DNA from: Tepidamorphaceae bacterium
GTDB lineage: Bacteria > Pseudomonadota > Alphaproteobacteria > Rhizobiales > JAKSCL01
Length of the DNA stretch: 64,000 nt
NCBI GenBank assembly: GCA_028289445.1
Contig: JANQPO010000020.1
Coordinates: forward strand, 1-64,000
Direction of reading: 5' to 3'
Position numbers and translations under genes: made by a program. This document shows positions 30,753 through 39,994 of the stretch, in pieces. The stretch's first letter is position 1, and each line of letters begins with the position of its first letter. Under the pieces are notes generated by a model. It did not search any database. It was not told the DNA's origin and saw nothing but the letters and a program-made list of their open reading frames with translations.

Positions 30753-30926
30753 CTGTCCATCCCCACCAGCCTGGCAATCTAGGCGTGCGCTTTAAACAAA
30801 TCCTTTACCCTGGTCGGATCGCGCCGGATTACTCTAGCCATTGCCGTTGCTTGTGAAAACGCTCGGAAGTCACTAAACGGAAGCGTTCATCCAATCGTCG
30901 GTCGTTGCCAGCACGCGGATCGGGAC

Positions 30927-31517
30927 GTGACGCGCCAATCCAATCGCCAAAATCGCATTGTCTCCGCGCTAGATGGCCAGCCGATTGTTTTGATCGGCAT
31001 GATGGGCGCCGGCAAGAGTTCGGTCGGGCGCCGGTTGGCGACCAGGCTCGGCCTCGACTTCGTCGACGCCGACACGGAGATCGAGGCCGCGGCCGGCATG
31101 AGCATTGCCGATATCTTCTCCCAGCACGGCGAAGATGACTTTCGATCTGGAGAGCGGAGGGTCATTGCGCGGCTGATCAACGAACCAGGACCGCGCGTTC
31201 TCGCGACCGGCGGCGGTGCCTTCGTTAATCCGGAGACACGGGATCTGGTCAAATCGTCCGCTGTTTGCGTATGGCTCAAAGCGGAAGTCGATGTGCTTAT
31301 GGAACGCGTACGGCGCAAGGCAACCCGCCCGCTTCTAAAGACCCCTGATCCGGAAGGCACCATGCGGACGCTGTTGGCAGAGCGCGAGCCAATTTATGCC
31401 GAAGCCGATATCACGGTCATGACAGGTCATGGACCGCATCAAAGGGTCGTCAACCTGATCCTCAATGCGCTGGACGCGCATCTTCGCGATCAAAAAGCCG
31501 ATCGGGCGGCGCGATGA
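30927..31517 (+). CDS. aroK: Shikimate kinase
   Basis: Phosphorylates shikimate at C3 in aromatic amino-acid synthesis. The 196-aa product has Walker A GMMGAGKSSVGRRLA near residue 30, the shikimate-binding DADTEIEAAAGMSIADIF and the GGGAFVNPETR loop. It starts at the GTG at 30927, the only early candidate in frame; the ribosome site is weak (CGGGA). The stop overlaps the aroB start as ATGA, giving a coupled aroK-aroB operon. Confidence 0.95.
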   Translation: MTRQSNRQNRIVSALDGQPIVLIGMMGAGKSSVGRRLATRLGLDFVDADTEIEAAAGMSIADIFSQHGEDDFRSGERRVIARLINEPGPRVLATGGGAFVNPETRDLVKSSAVCVWLKAEVDVLMERVRRKATRPLLKTPDPEGTMRTLLAEREPIYAEADITVMTGHGPHQRVVNLILNALDAHLRDQKADRAAR

Positions 31518-32638
31518 GTGAGACCCCAGACCGGCTGACGGTTTCCGTCACGCTTGGGGAGCGTAGCTATCCGATCCATATCGGCGAGGGTCTCATTGCC
31601 GAGGCGGGAACCCTGGTCGCCACCCACGCACCCACCCGTCAGGCAGCCATTGTGACGGATGAGACGGTCGAGCCGCTCTACGCCGACGTTTTAACGAACC
31701 GGCTCGGCGCTGCCGGTATTCGGACAATCGCTCACACGCTCGCAGCCGGCGAAGCCACCAAGTCGTTTGGTAATCTGGAACGGCTGTTGAACGGCTTGCT
31801 GGCTGAAGGCATTGAACGCGGTGACGTGGTGGTTGCCCTTGGCGGTGGCGTCATCGGCGATCTGGCGGGTTGCGCGGCTGGGTTGCTACGACGCGGCGTC
31901 AGGTTGATCCAGGTCCCGACATCGCTTCTGGCTCAGGTCGATTCCTCGGTCGGCGGCAAGACCGGGATCAACACCAAACACGGCAAAAACCTGGTGGGTG
32001 TCTTCCACCAGCCGAGCCTCGTCATCGCGGACACGGCGGTTCTGGACACCTTGCCAGAGCGTCAGTTCCGCGCCGGCTACGCCGAAGTCGTCAAATACGG
32101 GCTTTTGGGCGATGCATCGTTTTTCGCCTGGTTGGACGCAAATTGGCGCGATGTCTTCTCCGGCGGCGCGGCGCGTCGCGAGGCGGTCGCCCGCTGCTGC
32201 CAGGCCAAAGCGGCGATCGTGGCCGAGGACGAGCACGAGGCGGGACGCCGGGCCCTGCTCAATCTCGGACACACCTTCGGCCATGCTCTGGAAGCGGCGA
32301 CCGGCTATAGCGACCGCCTCATCCATGGCGAAGCCGTGGCGATCGGCATGGCGATGGCCTTCCGCTTTTCCGAACGGCTCGGGCGGGTGTCAGCGCTTGA
32401 CTGTGAGCGCGTGTGCACCCATTTGACGGATGTCGGACTTCCCACAAAACTCAGCGATATTCCTGGCTCGATGCCAGGCGCCGAAGAATTGATGGCGCAC
32501 ATCCGGCAAGACAAAAAGGTCACGGCCGGCGCGCTGACCTTTATCCTCGTTAACGCCATCGGCGACGCGGAGGTGGTAAAGGATGTCGATCCGACGCAAG
32601 TTGCCGCTCATTTGAAGGACGAACTGAAGCTCAAATGA
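31514..32638 (+). CDS. aroB: 3-dehydroquinate synthase
   Basis: Converts DAHP to 3-dehydroquinate with NAD and a divalent metal, the second step of the shikimate pathway. The 374-aa product shows ALGGGVIGDLAGCAAGLLRRG near 115, PTSLLAQVDSSVGGKTGIN near 136 and the metal-binding LGHTFGHALEA near 257. It overlaps both neighbours by four bases (ATGA), so aroK, aroB and the downstream CNNM gene form one transcript. Confidence 0.97.
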   Translation: MSETPDRLTVSVTLGERSYPIHIGEGLIAEAGTLVATHAPTRQAAIVTDETVEPLYADVLTNRLGAAGIRTIAHTLAAGEATKSFGNLERLLNGLLAEGIERGDVVVALGGGVIGDLAGCAAGLLRRGVRLIQVPTSLLAQVDSSVGGKTGINTKHGKNLVGVFHQPSLVIADTAVLDTLPERQFRAGYAEVVKYGLLGDASFFAWLDANWRDVFSGGAARREAVARCCQAKAAIVAEDEHEAGRRALLNLGHTFGHALEAATGYSDRLIHGEAVAIGMAMAFRFSERLGRVSALDCERVCTHLTDVGLPTKLSDIPGSMPGAEELMAHIRQDKKVTAGALTFILVNAIGDAEVVKDVDPTQVAAHLKDELKLK

Positions 32639-33930
32639 CCACGACCCTGGTGCTGACGGCACTGGCAATTCTATTTCTCTTGATCTTTTCCGGCCTGTTC
32701 TCCGGTTCGGAGACCGCGCTGACGGCCGCCTCTCGCGCGCGCATGCACCAATTGGAGCGCCAAGGCGACGGTCACGCGTCGATCGTCAACCGCCTTATGG
32801 AGAACCGCGAACGCCTGATCGGCGGCATTCTGGTCGGCAACAACCTGGTCAACATTCTCGCGTCCGCTCTCGCCACCAGCCTGTTCATTCAGCTCTTTGG
32901 CGAGGCCGGCGTTCTTTACGCAACGGCGGTGATGACCACCCTTGTTGTCATCTTCGCCGAGGTCCTGCCCAAGACCTATGCGATCCTGAACTCCGACAAG
33001 ATGGCCCTGGCGGTGGCGCCGATCCTGCGCCCCGTCATCAACGTGTTCGCACCCGTCGTGGTCGCGGTGGAGGCCGTCGTGCGCTCGGTTTTCAAGCTCT
33101 TTAAGCTCGACGAGCCGGATGATGAAGCCCTTGTCACCGCGCATGACGAGATCCGCGGCGCCATTGACCTGCATCACAAGGAGGGCAGTTTCGTCAAAGG
33201 CGACCGCGACATGCTGGGCGGCATTCTCGACCTTCAGGAACTGGAGGTCTCGGACATCATGATCCACCGGACCAGTATCGAATCGCTCAACATTGAAGAG
33301 CCGATTGAGGACCTCGTCCGGCTAGCCGTCGACAGCGTCTATACGCGCCTGCCGCTTTGGCGCGACGAGCCGGAGAACATCGTTGCGGTCCTGCACGCCA
33401 AGGACCTGGTCCGGGCGCTGCAACGGGCCAAGGGCAAGGTCGCTGGGCTCGACATTTCCAGGATCGCCAAGACGCCATGGTTCGTGCCCGACACAACCAC
33501 GGTGCAGGATCAGCTCAACAACTTCCTGCGCCGTCGCGCTCACTTCGCCATGGTGGTGGACGAGTATGGCGAGGTGCAGGGGCTCGTCACGCTTGAGGAC
33601 ATCTTGGAGGAGATCGTTGGTGAGATTACCGACGAACACGACATGGAGGTCGCGGGCGTGAAGGTGCTTGCCGGCGGCGCGGTGTCCGTCGATGGCACGG
33701 TGCCGATCCGCGATCTCAACCGGGCGATGGACTGGGACCTGCCCGACGACGAGGCGACGACGATTGCCGGCCTTGTCATCCACGAGGCCCGACAAATTCC
33801 GGACAAGGGCCAAGTGTTCAACTTCCATGGCTTTCGGTTCGCGATCGTGGAGCGCGACCGTAATCGGCTCACGAGCCTGCGCATCACACCGCTTGCGCGC
33901 CGGCGGCCGGACGCGGCGCCGGCCGCTTGA
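32635..33930 (+). CDS. CNNM/CBS domain protein (HlyC/CorC family transporter)
   Basis: Membrane protein of 431 aa: an N-terminal DUF21/CNNM region with about four hydrophobic segments (ALAILFLLIFSGLFSGSETALTA..., GGILVGNNLVNILASALATSLF), then a CBS pair (about 205-330) containing MIHRTSIESLN and DEYGEVQGLVTLEDILEEIVGEI, then the CorC_HlyC domain. The family takes part in magnesium or cobalt efflux or homeostasis, and the older 'hemolysin' name is misleading. Coupled to aroB by ATGA; convergent with bolA with abutting stop codons. Confidence 0.93.
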   Translation: MTTTLVLTALAILFLLIFSGLFSGSETALTAASRARMHQLERQGDGHASIVNRLMENRERLIGGILVGNNLVNILASALATSLFIQLFGEAGVLYATAVMTTLVVIFAEVLPKTYAILNSDKMALAVAPILRPVINVFAPVVVAVEAVVRSVFKLFKLDEPDDEALVTAHDEIRGAIDLHHKEGSFVKGDRDMLGGILDLQELEVSDIMIHRTSIESLNIEEPIEDLVRLAVDSVYTRLPLWRDEPENIVAVLHAKDLVRALQRAKGKVAGLDISRIAKTPWFVPDTTTVQDQLNNFLRRRAHFAMVVDEYGEVQGLVTLEDILEEIVGEITDEHDMEVAGVKVLAGGAVSVDGTVPIRDLNRAMDWDLPDDEATTIAGLVIHEARQIPDKGQVFNFHGFRFAIVERDRNRLTSLRITPLARRRPDAAPAA

Positions 33931-34194
33931 TCAGTCTGGCGGCTGGGCATCGATGGCGAGCGCATGAACCCGCTCGGCAAGTTCGTCCGTTAGCGTTTCA
34001 TTAATCATGCGATGCCGTTGAAGACGGGAGGTGTCGACGAATGCCTGCGCCTTTATGCGGACGCGAAAATGTGTCTCACCGCCGGGCCTGGCGCCGGCGT
34101 GACCGGCGTGCAAATGGCTCTCGTCGATGACGTCGAGTGCCGTTGGATTGAAAGCACCCTGAAGTTTTTCTTCGATCCGCGTTTTCATCGTCAT
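33931..34194 (-). CDS. bolA: BolA family protein
   Basis: Small protein of 87 aa of the BolA/YrbA fold, which partners monothiol glutaredoxins in iron-sulphur trafficking and in other bacteria can act as a regulator. The motif DVIDESHLHAGHAG...GETHFRVRIKAQAF...QRHRMINETLTDEL is diagnostic. Three ATGs are in frame; the middle one at 34194 is chosen because GAGGAG lies six bases upstream. Divergent from the J-domain gene, a common alphaproteobacterial layout. Confidence 0.95.
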   Translation of the reverse strand: MTMKTRIEEKLQGAFNPTALDVIDESHLHAGHAGARPGGETHFRVRIKAQAFVDTSRLQRHRMINETLTDELAERVHALAIDAQPPD

Positions 34195-34278
34195 GACCAT
34201 CTCCTCAACAGGCTGGTAACGGCTCACCGCTAGGTTTTGGTTGTCGCCGCCGCTGTGCAACCCCATAATCCGGACCAC

Positions 34279-34908
34279 ATGGGAACCTACTCGAAATATT
34301 TCGACAGCATCCGGATCAAACCGGAGACACCGGAAACGGCGGAGCCCGAGACGCGGCAGTGCGACTGGGAGGGGTGTACCGCCGAAGGTTCGTTCCGGGC
34401 TCCGAAGGGGCGCGGCGCCGAAGGCAAGTACCACTATTTCTGCCTCGAACATGTTCGCGAATACAACAAAAGTTACAACTATTTCAACGGCATGTCTGAT
34501 TCCGAGACGTGGGACTACCAAAAGAGCGCCTCGACCGGCGAGCGACCCACATGGCGCATGGGCGTTAACGCCTGGTCGCCGAACGGACGCAGGCGGATAT
34601 TCGCCGGTACGAAACAGTTCGCGGGATTTGGCGTTGACGACAGCCTCGATCTTCTTGGCGACGCGCAGATCGAAGGCGAGCGCGGGCGGGGACCGCTGCG
34701 GCGCCGTCATGTGCGGGCACTGGAGCGTCGCTCGCTCGAAACTCTGGGCCTCGACGAGTCAGCCGATGACGACCAGATCCGCCAACGCTATAAAGATTTG
34801 GTGAAAAAGCATCACCCCGACGCCAATGGCGGCGATCGCAGCTCCGAAGATCGATTGCGCGAGATCATTCAGGCCTATAAGCACTTGAAGTCGGTCGGTT
34901 TCTGCTAG
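34279..34908 (+). CDS. J-domain (DnaJ-like) molecular chaperone upstream of cobS
   Basis: Protein of 209 aa with a C-terminal J domain (about 150-205): LETLGLDESADDDQIRQRYKDLVKKHHPDANGGDR contains the HPD signature. The N-terminal part has paired cysteines (RQCDWEGCTAEG, YFCLEHVREYNKSYNYFNGM), a pattern typical of these cobS-linked J proteins. It presumably recruits a DnaK to the CobST cobaltochelatase or its assembly, inferred from the constant gene order bolA/J-protein/cobS/cobT. The ATG at 34279 starts the conserved MGTYSKYFDSIRIKP. Confidence 0.93.
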   Translation: MGTYSKYFDSIRIKPETPETAEPETRQCDWEGCTAEGSFRAPKGRGAEGKYHYFCLEHVREYNKSYNYFNGMSDSETWDYQKSASTGERPTWRMGVNAWSPNGRRRIFAGTKQFAGFGVDDSLDLLGDAQIEGERGRGPLRRRHVRALERRSLETLGLDESADDDQIRQRYKDLVKKHHPDANGGDRSSEDRLREIIQAYKHLKSVGFC

Positions 34909-35046
34909 AGCCTTCGGTCAACAGATTGCAGAGCGCCGGCCGCACGCTTGCAGGGCGAAGCCGCGGCGTGCATATGAAGACCTCATAGGATATGTCCAAA
35001 CGCTGACACGGCGAGTGGACCTTGCCGAATACGGAGTTTGACAGCG

Positions 35047-36057
35047 ATGACCAGCGAAGCCGTGGCCCAGATGACACCGGCCGCAGGACACCAAGGACTG
35101 CCGGACACGACGGTCCAGGTGGCGGAAGCGTTCGGCATCGACAGTCAGATGGAGGTCCCGGCCTACAGCGAACCGAACGATCAAGTCCCGGATTTCGATC
35201 CGGACTACCTGTTCGATCGGGCGACGACGCTCGCGATCCTCGCTGGGTTCAAGCACAACCGTCGCGTGATCATTCAGGGTTATCACGGGACCGGCAAGTC
35301 AACCCATATCGAACAGGTCGCGGCACGCCTGAACTGGCCCTGCGTCCGGATCAATCTTGACAGTCACATCAGCCGCATCGACTTGATCGGCAAGGATGCC
35401 ATCGTCATTCGCGACGGCATGCAAGTGACCGAGTTTCGCGACGGCATTCTGCCGTGGGCCTACCAGCACAATGTCGCGCTCGTCTTCGACGAATACGATG
35501 CCGGCCGGCCGGATGTCATGTTCGTCATTCAGCGCGTTCTGGAATCCTCCAGCCGGCTGACGCTTTTGGACCAAAGCCGCGTGCTTCGGCCTCATCCGGC
35601 CTTTCGCTTGTTCGCCACGGCCAACACGATTGGGCTGGGCGACACCTCCGGTCTTTATCACGGCACCCAGCAGATCAACCAAGCGCAGATGGATCGCTGG
35701 TCGATCGTGACTGTGCTCAATTATCTGCCGCACGACGACGAGGTCGGCATCGTTCTTTCCAAGGTGAAGAGTTTCGCCGCAACGCCGGAGGGCCGCGAGA
35801 CCGTGTCGAACATGGTGCGGGTCGCCGATCTGACGCGCTCGGCCTTCGTCAATGGCGATTTGTCGACCGTGATGAGCCCGCGCACGGTGATCACCTGGGC
35901 GGAGAACGCCGAGATCTTCGGCGATATCGGTTTCGGATTTCGGCTAACCTTCATCAACAAGTGCGATGAGCTAGAGCGCGCCCTGGTGGCGGAGTTCTAT
36001 CAGCGGTGCTTCGGCGAAGAACTGCCGGAATCGGCGATCAACATCGCTCTCGACTAA
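35047..36057 (+). CDS. cobS: Cobaltochelatase subunit CobS
   Basis: AAA+ subunit (336 aa) of the aerobic cobaltochelatase CobN-CobS-CobT, which inserts Co2+ into hydrogenobyrinate a,c-diamide during cobalamin synthesis. Walker A is [10 protein letters not shown] near 80-90 and a Walker B-like [15 protein letters not shown] follows. The ATG at 35047 is used; a TTG at 35038 is discounted. The stop TAA shares its last base with the cobT ATG, implying coupled translation. No cobalamin riboswitch (B12 box) is visible in the leader. Confidence 0.97.
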   Translation: MTSEAVAQMTPAAGHQGLPDTTVQVAEAFGIDSQMEVPAYSEPNDQVPDFDPDYLFDRATTLAILAGFKHNRRVIIQGYHGTGKSTHIEQVAARLNWPCVRINLDSHISRIDLIGKDAIVIRDGMQVTEFRDGILPWAYQHNVALVFDEYDAGRPDVMFVIQRVLESSSRLTLLDQSRVLRPHPAFRLFATANTIGLGDTSGLYHGTQQINQAQMDRWSIVTVLNYLPHDDEVGIVLSKVKSFAATPEGRETVSNMVRVADLTRSAFVNGDLSTVMSPRTVITWAENAEIFGDIGFGFRLTFINKCDELERALVAEFYQRCFGEELPESAINIALD

Positions 36058-37928
36058 TGTCCGAGCCGAAGCGCGGCAAGGGTAGTTCTCCGGTCGAACC
36101 GTTCAAGAAGGCGGTCGCTGGGACCCTCCGCGCCATCTCCGGCGACAAAGACCTCGCCGTCACCTATGCGGCAGACCGGCCCGGCCTGCAGCTGGGCAAA
36201 GCCCGCCTGCCCGAGCCGCCCCGCGCGCTGTCGCGCGAGCAAGCGGCGATAACACGCGGCCACGCCGACGCGTTCGCGTTGCGGGTCGCCTGCCACGACG
36301 CCGCTCTCCACCGATCCATGACGCCGGACGCTCAGGCGGCGCGTGCCGTTTTCGACATGGTCGAGCAGGTGCGGGTCGAAGCGATCGGCTGCAATCGGAT
36401 GCCGGGCGTGCGCGGAAACCTGGCGGCCATGATCAGCGATCGACATGAGCGCAAGGGTTCGGCGCGCATGACGACCATGGAGGATTCGCCGGTCGAGGAA
36501 GCGTTGGCGCTTCTCGTGCGCGAGCGCTTGACGGGAATGGCGCCGCCTAAGAGCGCCGAGAAGATGGTTGAATGCTGGCGGCCGTGGATCGAGGAGCGGG
36601 CGGACGCGGCGATTGAGTCGCTCGGCGATCAGCTTGAGGACCAAGCGCAGTTCTCTCGAACGGCGCGGGAAATCTTGACGGCTCTCGACATGGCCGATGC
36701 TTTCGAGGAGCGGCGGGAGGACGACGAACAGTCGGACGACGACGACGATCAGGACGACACGGGCGACGATCAGGGCGAGGCCGAGGACGAAGAATCGGCC
36801 ACGGGCATGGCGGCCCGCGACCACGAGGAAGCGACCGCCGAGCAGGACGAGGGTGCCCAGGAGGAGACCGAGGCACCAGCCGACATGTTGTCCGATGACA
36901 TGGAGGACACCGACGCAACGGAAGCCGACGAGCCCTGGCGACCCAATCTGCCCATGTCGAACGAACCGCCGGCCTCCGGCTACAAGGTCTACGAACGCAA
37001 ATTCGACGAAACGCTCAAAGCCGAGGAGTTGTGCGAGCCGGAGGAGTTGGAACGGCTGCGCGCCCTGCTCGACCGGCAGATCCAGCACTTGCAGCAGGTT
37101 GTCACCAAATTGGCTAATCGGCTGCAACGGCGGCTTCAGGCCCAACAGAACCGCGGCTGGGACTTCGACCTGGAAGAAGGGTTGCTCGATCCGGCGCGTC
37201 TGCCGCGCGTGATCCTCGACCCGATGCATCCGCTGTCGTTCAAGCAGGAGAAGGAAACGATTTTCCGCGACACGGTGGTGACGCTCCTGATCGACAATTC
37301 GGGATCGATGCGCGGCCGGCCGATCACAGTGGCCGCGACGTGCGCCGACATTCTGGCACGCACCTTGGAGCGCTGCGGTGTGAAGACCGAGATTCTTGGC
37401 TTCACGACACGCGCTTGGAAGGGTGGGCAAGCGCGCGAGGCCTGGCTGTCGGCCGGCAAGCCCGCGCATCCCGGTCGCCTGAATGATTTGCGTCACATCG
37501 TCTACAAGGACGCCGACGCGCCCTGGCGCAGGTCGCGGCGCAATCTTGGCCTTATGATGCGCGAGGGGTTGCTGAAGGAGAACATCGACGGCGAAGCCCT
37601 CTTGTGGGCTCACAACCGACTGATCGGCCGACCAGAGCAACGCCGCATCCTGATGATGATCTCCGACGGCGCGCCGGTCGACGATTCAACGCTATCGGTC
37701 AATCCCGGAAACTATCTGGAGCGTCATTTGCGGGAGGTCATCGAGGATATCGAGACGCGCTCTCCCGTTGAGCTCATCGCCATCGGCATTGGCCATGACG
37801 TTACCCGATACTACCGGCGGGCGGTGACGATCACCGATGCGGAGGAACTCGGCGGCGCGATGACGGAGAAGCTCGCGGAGCTGTTCGACGAGCACGCGCA
37901 ATCGTCACGACGGCGAACAGCGGCCTAG
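36057..37928 (+). CDS. cobT: Cobaltochelatase subunit CobT
   Basis: Subunit (623 aa) that pairs with CobS in a chaperone-like ring driving the large CobN chelatase. It has an N-terminal domain, a very acidic central stretch (about 220-300, dominated by Asp and Glu), and a C-terminal VWA domain whose MIDAS motif is [11 protein letters not shown] near 415. The start shares one base with the cobS stop. CobN is not in this window. The name cobT follows the aerobic-pathway convention and is not the nucleotide transferase of the same symbol. Confidence 0.97.
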   Translation: MSEPKRGKGSSPVEPFKKAVAGTLRAISGDKDLAVTYAADRPGLQLGKARLPEPPRALSREQAAITRGHADAFALRVACHDAALHRSMTPDAQAARAVFDMVEQVRVEAIGCNRMPGVRGNLAAMISDRHERKGSARMTTMEDSPVEEALALLVRERLTGMAPPKSAEKMVECWRPWIEERADAAIESLGDQLEDQAQFSRTAREILTALDMADAFEERREDDEQSDDDDDQDDTGDDQGEAEDEESATGMAARDHEEATAEQDEGAQEETEAPADMLSDDMEDTDATEADEPWRPNLPMSNEPPASGYKVYERKFDETLKAEELCEPEELERLRALLDRQIQHLQQVVTKLANRLQRRLQAQQNRGWDFDLEEGLLDPARLPRVILDPMHPLSFKQEKETIFRDTVVTLLIDNSGSMRGRPITVAATCADILARTLERCGVKTEILGFTTRAWKGGQAREAWLSAGKPAHPGRLNDLRHIVYKDADAPWRRSRRNLGLMMREGLLKENIDGEALLWAHNRLIGRPEQRRILMMISDGAPVDDSTLSVNPGNYLERHLREVIEDIETRSPVELIAIGIGHDVTRYYRRAVTITDAEELGGAMTEKLAELFDEHAQSSRRRTAA

Positions 37929-37939
37929 CAACGGCCCTT

Positions 37940-38581
37940 TCAGGCGCGGCTGGTGCGAAAGTCTGGCATCGCGCGGCTGGCCAAGCCGAACGGCAGCAGC
38001 ATGGCCGCAGCGACCAGCATCTTGACCACGAAATCGCCGGCGGCCCATGACATCCAGCGTGGGATCTCTGCCTGAAAAACCCCGAGGAATGGTGCCATCT
38101 CGATGGCAAACGCGTCATTGGCACCCAGAACGGCGAACCCCGCCGAAAAGGCCAGCGAAAAGAACAGCACAGTATCGAGCGCTGAACCGATCAACGACGA
38201 GATCAGCGGCGCGATCCACCAGGATCTCTGGCGCAGGCGATCAAAGATCGAGACGTCAAGCAACTGCGCGACGAGAAACGCCGAGCCTGAAGCAATCGCA
38301 ATGCGCGGCGTCGCCGCCCAAATCGACAACACCACGGCCAGAGCGAACCCGGCGATGACGACGAAACGCGCAACCTGCGGACCAAGCCACCGGTTCGTAA
38401 GATCGGTAACCAGAAAGGCCACGGGATAGGTGAAGGCCCCATAGGTCAGGAGATCGGCAAGATTGAGCGATCCGATCTGCACAGCGACGGGATACTGCAC
38501 CAGGATATTCGAGGCCAGGATCACGAGGCCCATCGCCCCGGCGCACAATGCGGCGCGGGAATAGGGTTCAGATAGTTTCAT
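37940..38581 (-). CDS. Queuosine precursor transporter (YhhQ/VUT family)
   Basis: Integral membrane protein of 213 aa with about six hydrophobic segments, for example AALCAGAMGLVILASNILVQ and FVVIAGFALAVVLSIWA. The LLTYGAFTYPVAFLVTDLTNRWLG region and FAGD/AAGDFVVKM segment match the VUT (DUF165) family, which imports queuine or preQ0/preQ1. No preQ1 riboswitch was recognised upstream. Convergent with cobT, whose stop lies 11 bases away. Confidence 0.9.
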   Translation of the reverse strand: MKLSEPYSRAALCAGAMGLVILASNILVQYPVAVQIGSLNLADLLTYGAFTYPVAFLVTDLTNRWLGPQVARFVVIAGFALAVVLSIWAATPRIAIASGSAFLVAQLLDVSIFDRLRQRSWWIAPLISSLIGSALDTVLFFSLAFSAGFAVLGANDAFAIEMAPFLGVFQAEIPRWMSWAAGDFVVKMLVAAAMLLPFGLASRAMPDFRTSRA

Positions 38582-38625
38582 GGCGGACCGTCGAAGTCTC
38601 GAAGGCGGACACGAACGCCCGGCAA

Positions 38626-38931
38626 CTAAGCTGCGGCGCTCTCCGTCGCCTCGGATGTTGCCTTCGCGATGCGGCCTTTGATGTCGCGCGCGCGCTGCGA
38701 CAGATCGCGGTCGGCAGCTTTCATAAGAAATGCATCCAGACCACCACGATGCTCAACCGATCTAAGCGCGTGCGCAGATACCCGGAGCTTGAAGCTTTGC
38801 CCGAGCACTTCGCTCATCAGCGTCACATTGCAAAGGTTCGGCAAAAACCGACGGCGCGTCCGGTTGTTGGCGTGGCTGACGTTGTTGCCGGCCTGCACGC
38901 CTTTGCCGGTCAGTTCACAGCGGCGGGACAT
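38626..38931 (-). CDS. rpmB: 50S ribosomal protein L28
   Basis: Large-subunit ribosomal protein of 101 aa starting [23 protein letters not shown] and continuing [19 protein letters not shown], the classic L28 opening. The C-terminal extension ([17 protein letters not shown]) is typical for Alphaproteobacteria. The start at 38931 is fixed by the family; upstream in-frame codons are not conserved. It has its own promoter (39010-39038) and a hairpin followed by T residues in its leader. Confidence 0.97.
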   Translation of the reverse strand: MSRRCELTGKGVQAGNNVSHANNRTRRRFLPNLCNVTLMSEVLGQSFKLRVSAHALRSVEHRGGLDAFLMKAADRDLSQRARDIKGRIAKATSEATESAAA

Positions 38932-38968
38932 TTCTATCTTCCTCAAAGATTGGGCGTGTAACCCAAAC

Positions 38969-38991
38969 AAAAGCGCCGGCGCGAGCGCCGG
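38969..38991 (-). promoter_or_regulatory. Terminator-like hairpin in the rpmB leader
   Basis: On the minus strand, CCGGCG-CTCG-CGCCGG (38976-38991) is followed by CGCTTTTGTTT. It lies between the promoter and the rpmB start, about 40 bases before the ATG. It could act as an attenuator or as a structured leader sensed by ribosomal protein; the T run is interrupted, so strength is uncertain. Confidence 0.5.
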
Positions 38992-39009
38992 TCGAAAAAG
39001 CGTGGCGGT

Positions 39010-39038
39010 GAGATAAGTCGAAACCGCAAACGCGTCAA
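39010..39038 (-). promoter_or_regulatory. Sigma70 promoter of rpmB
   Basis: On the minus strand, TTGACG (39033-39038) is separated by 17 bases from TATCTC (39010-39015). It lies about 80 bases upstream of the rpmB start and just upstream of the leader hairpin. Confidence 0.62.
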
Positions 39039-39139
39039 GCCTGCCAACGCTTGCCAAGTGCTAGATTTCCGGCCACAAACCCGTCAGAATTTGCAATAGT
39101 CTATAGTGGTACAGTTAAAGGTTGGGGTCACGCGCCGTC

Positions 39140-39994
39140 ATGGCCAATCGTCTCACTACCATCGGTCGATGCTCGTTTGGGCTCGCCATTGCCGCTTCCC
39201 TCGCGCTTACCTTTGCTACCGCTTCAGTATCTCACGCAGCGGACGCCGTCCGTCTCAAGGCCAAATACATCGTCAGCCTGTCTGGTTTGAAGGTCGGCGA
39301 CCTTCGTTTCGTGGGAACCGTCGGTCGGGACGGCTACGACGTGAAGGGAACCGGCGAGCTTGCCGGGCTGCCGCAGATCTTCATGACGTTCAAGGGCGAG
39401 ACGGAGTCGGCCGGCGCGTTCGACGATGGCGCCGTGGATCCGGCCCGCCACTCCGCCCGCTACAATACGATCAAGAAGGACTACGTGACGCGCATGGCGT
39501 TCGCGGACGGCAGCGTCGCGTCTCTCGACCTGCAGCCGCCGAAGAAACAGAAGCGCTCGCGCGTACCGATATTGGATGAGCACAAGGTCGACGTCATCGA
39601 TCCCATCGCTGCTGCCATCCTTCCGGGACCTCAGTCGGGCGCGCTTATGACCCAAGACGCCTGCAATCGTACGCTACCGATCTTCGATGGTCGCGAGCGT
39701 TTCGACATGCGTTTGGCCTTCAAAGGGTTTGGCGAAGTCGAAGCGAAGCGGGAGGGCAGCTACTCGGGGCCCGTAATCATCTGCAGCGTTCATTACACGC
39801 CGATATCCGGTCATCGGATCGATGACAATCTGGTCGAGGAATGGTCGGCGACGGGTGCCATCGAGGTCTGGTTTGCGCCGGTTGCCGTTGCCAATGCCCT
39901 CGTCCTTTACCGCATCAAGCTACCCACACCGCTCGGTACTGCCGTTATCCATCCGAAAGCGTTTCGCTTCGACACCGTCGGCCCGCAGGGTTAA
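39140..39994 (+). CDS. DUF3108 domain-containing periplasmic protein
   Basis: Exported protein of 284 aa: signal peptide FGLAIAASLALTFATASVSHA with cleavage before ADAVRL, then a DUF3108 beta-rich domain (YIVSLSGLKVGDLRFVGTVG, YDVKGTGELAGLPQIFMTFKGETESAG, RHSARYNTIKKDYVTRM). Related proteins may bind a lipid or glycan in the periplasm, but the function is not established. It is divergent from rpmB and precedes the helicase gene, the order usual in Hyphomicrobiales. Confidence 0.9.
   Translation: MANRLTTIGRCSFGLAIAASLALTFATASVSHAADAVRLKAKYIVSLSGLKVGDLRFVGTVGRDGYDVKGTGELAGLPQIFMTFKGETESAGAFDDGAVDPARHSARYNTIKKDYVTRMAFADGSVASLDLQPPKKQKRSRVPILDEHKVDVIDPIAAAILPGPQSGALMTQDACNRTLPIFDGRERFDMRLAFKGFGEVEAKREGSYSGPVIICSVHYTPISGHRIDDNLVEEWSATGAIEVWFAPVAVANALVLYRIKLPTPLGTAVIHPKAFRFDTVGPQG

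Noticed and set aside
33931-34710. A long form of BolA extending to 34710
   Set aside because: The extra 170 codons lie antisense to the J-protein gene, and a strong ribosome site marks the start at 34194.
34909-35046. Possible cobalamin riboswitch upstream of cobS
   Set aside because: No B12 box or its conserved flanks; the region is too short and unstructured for that class.
36054-37640. A 528-codon open frame antisense to cobT
   Set aside because: It is the mirror of an acidic, high-GC gene. Its codons follow the shadow pattern and it has no family features, while cobT is certain.
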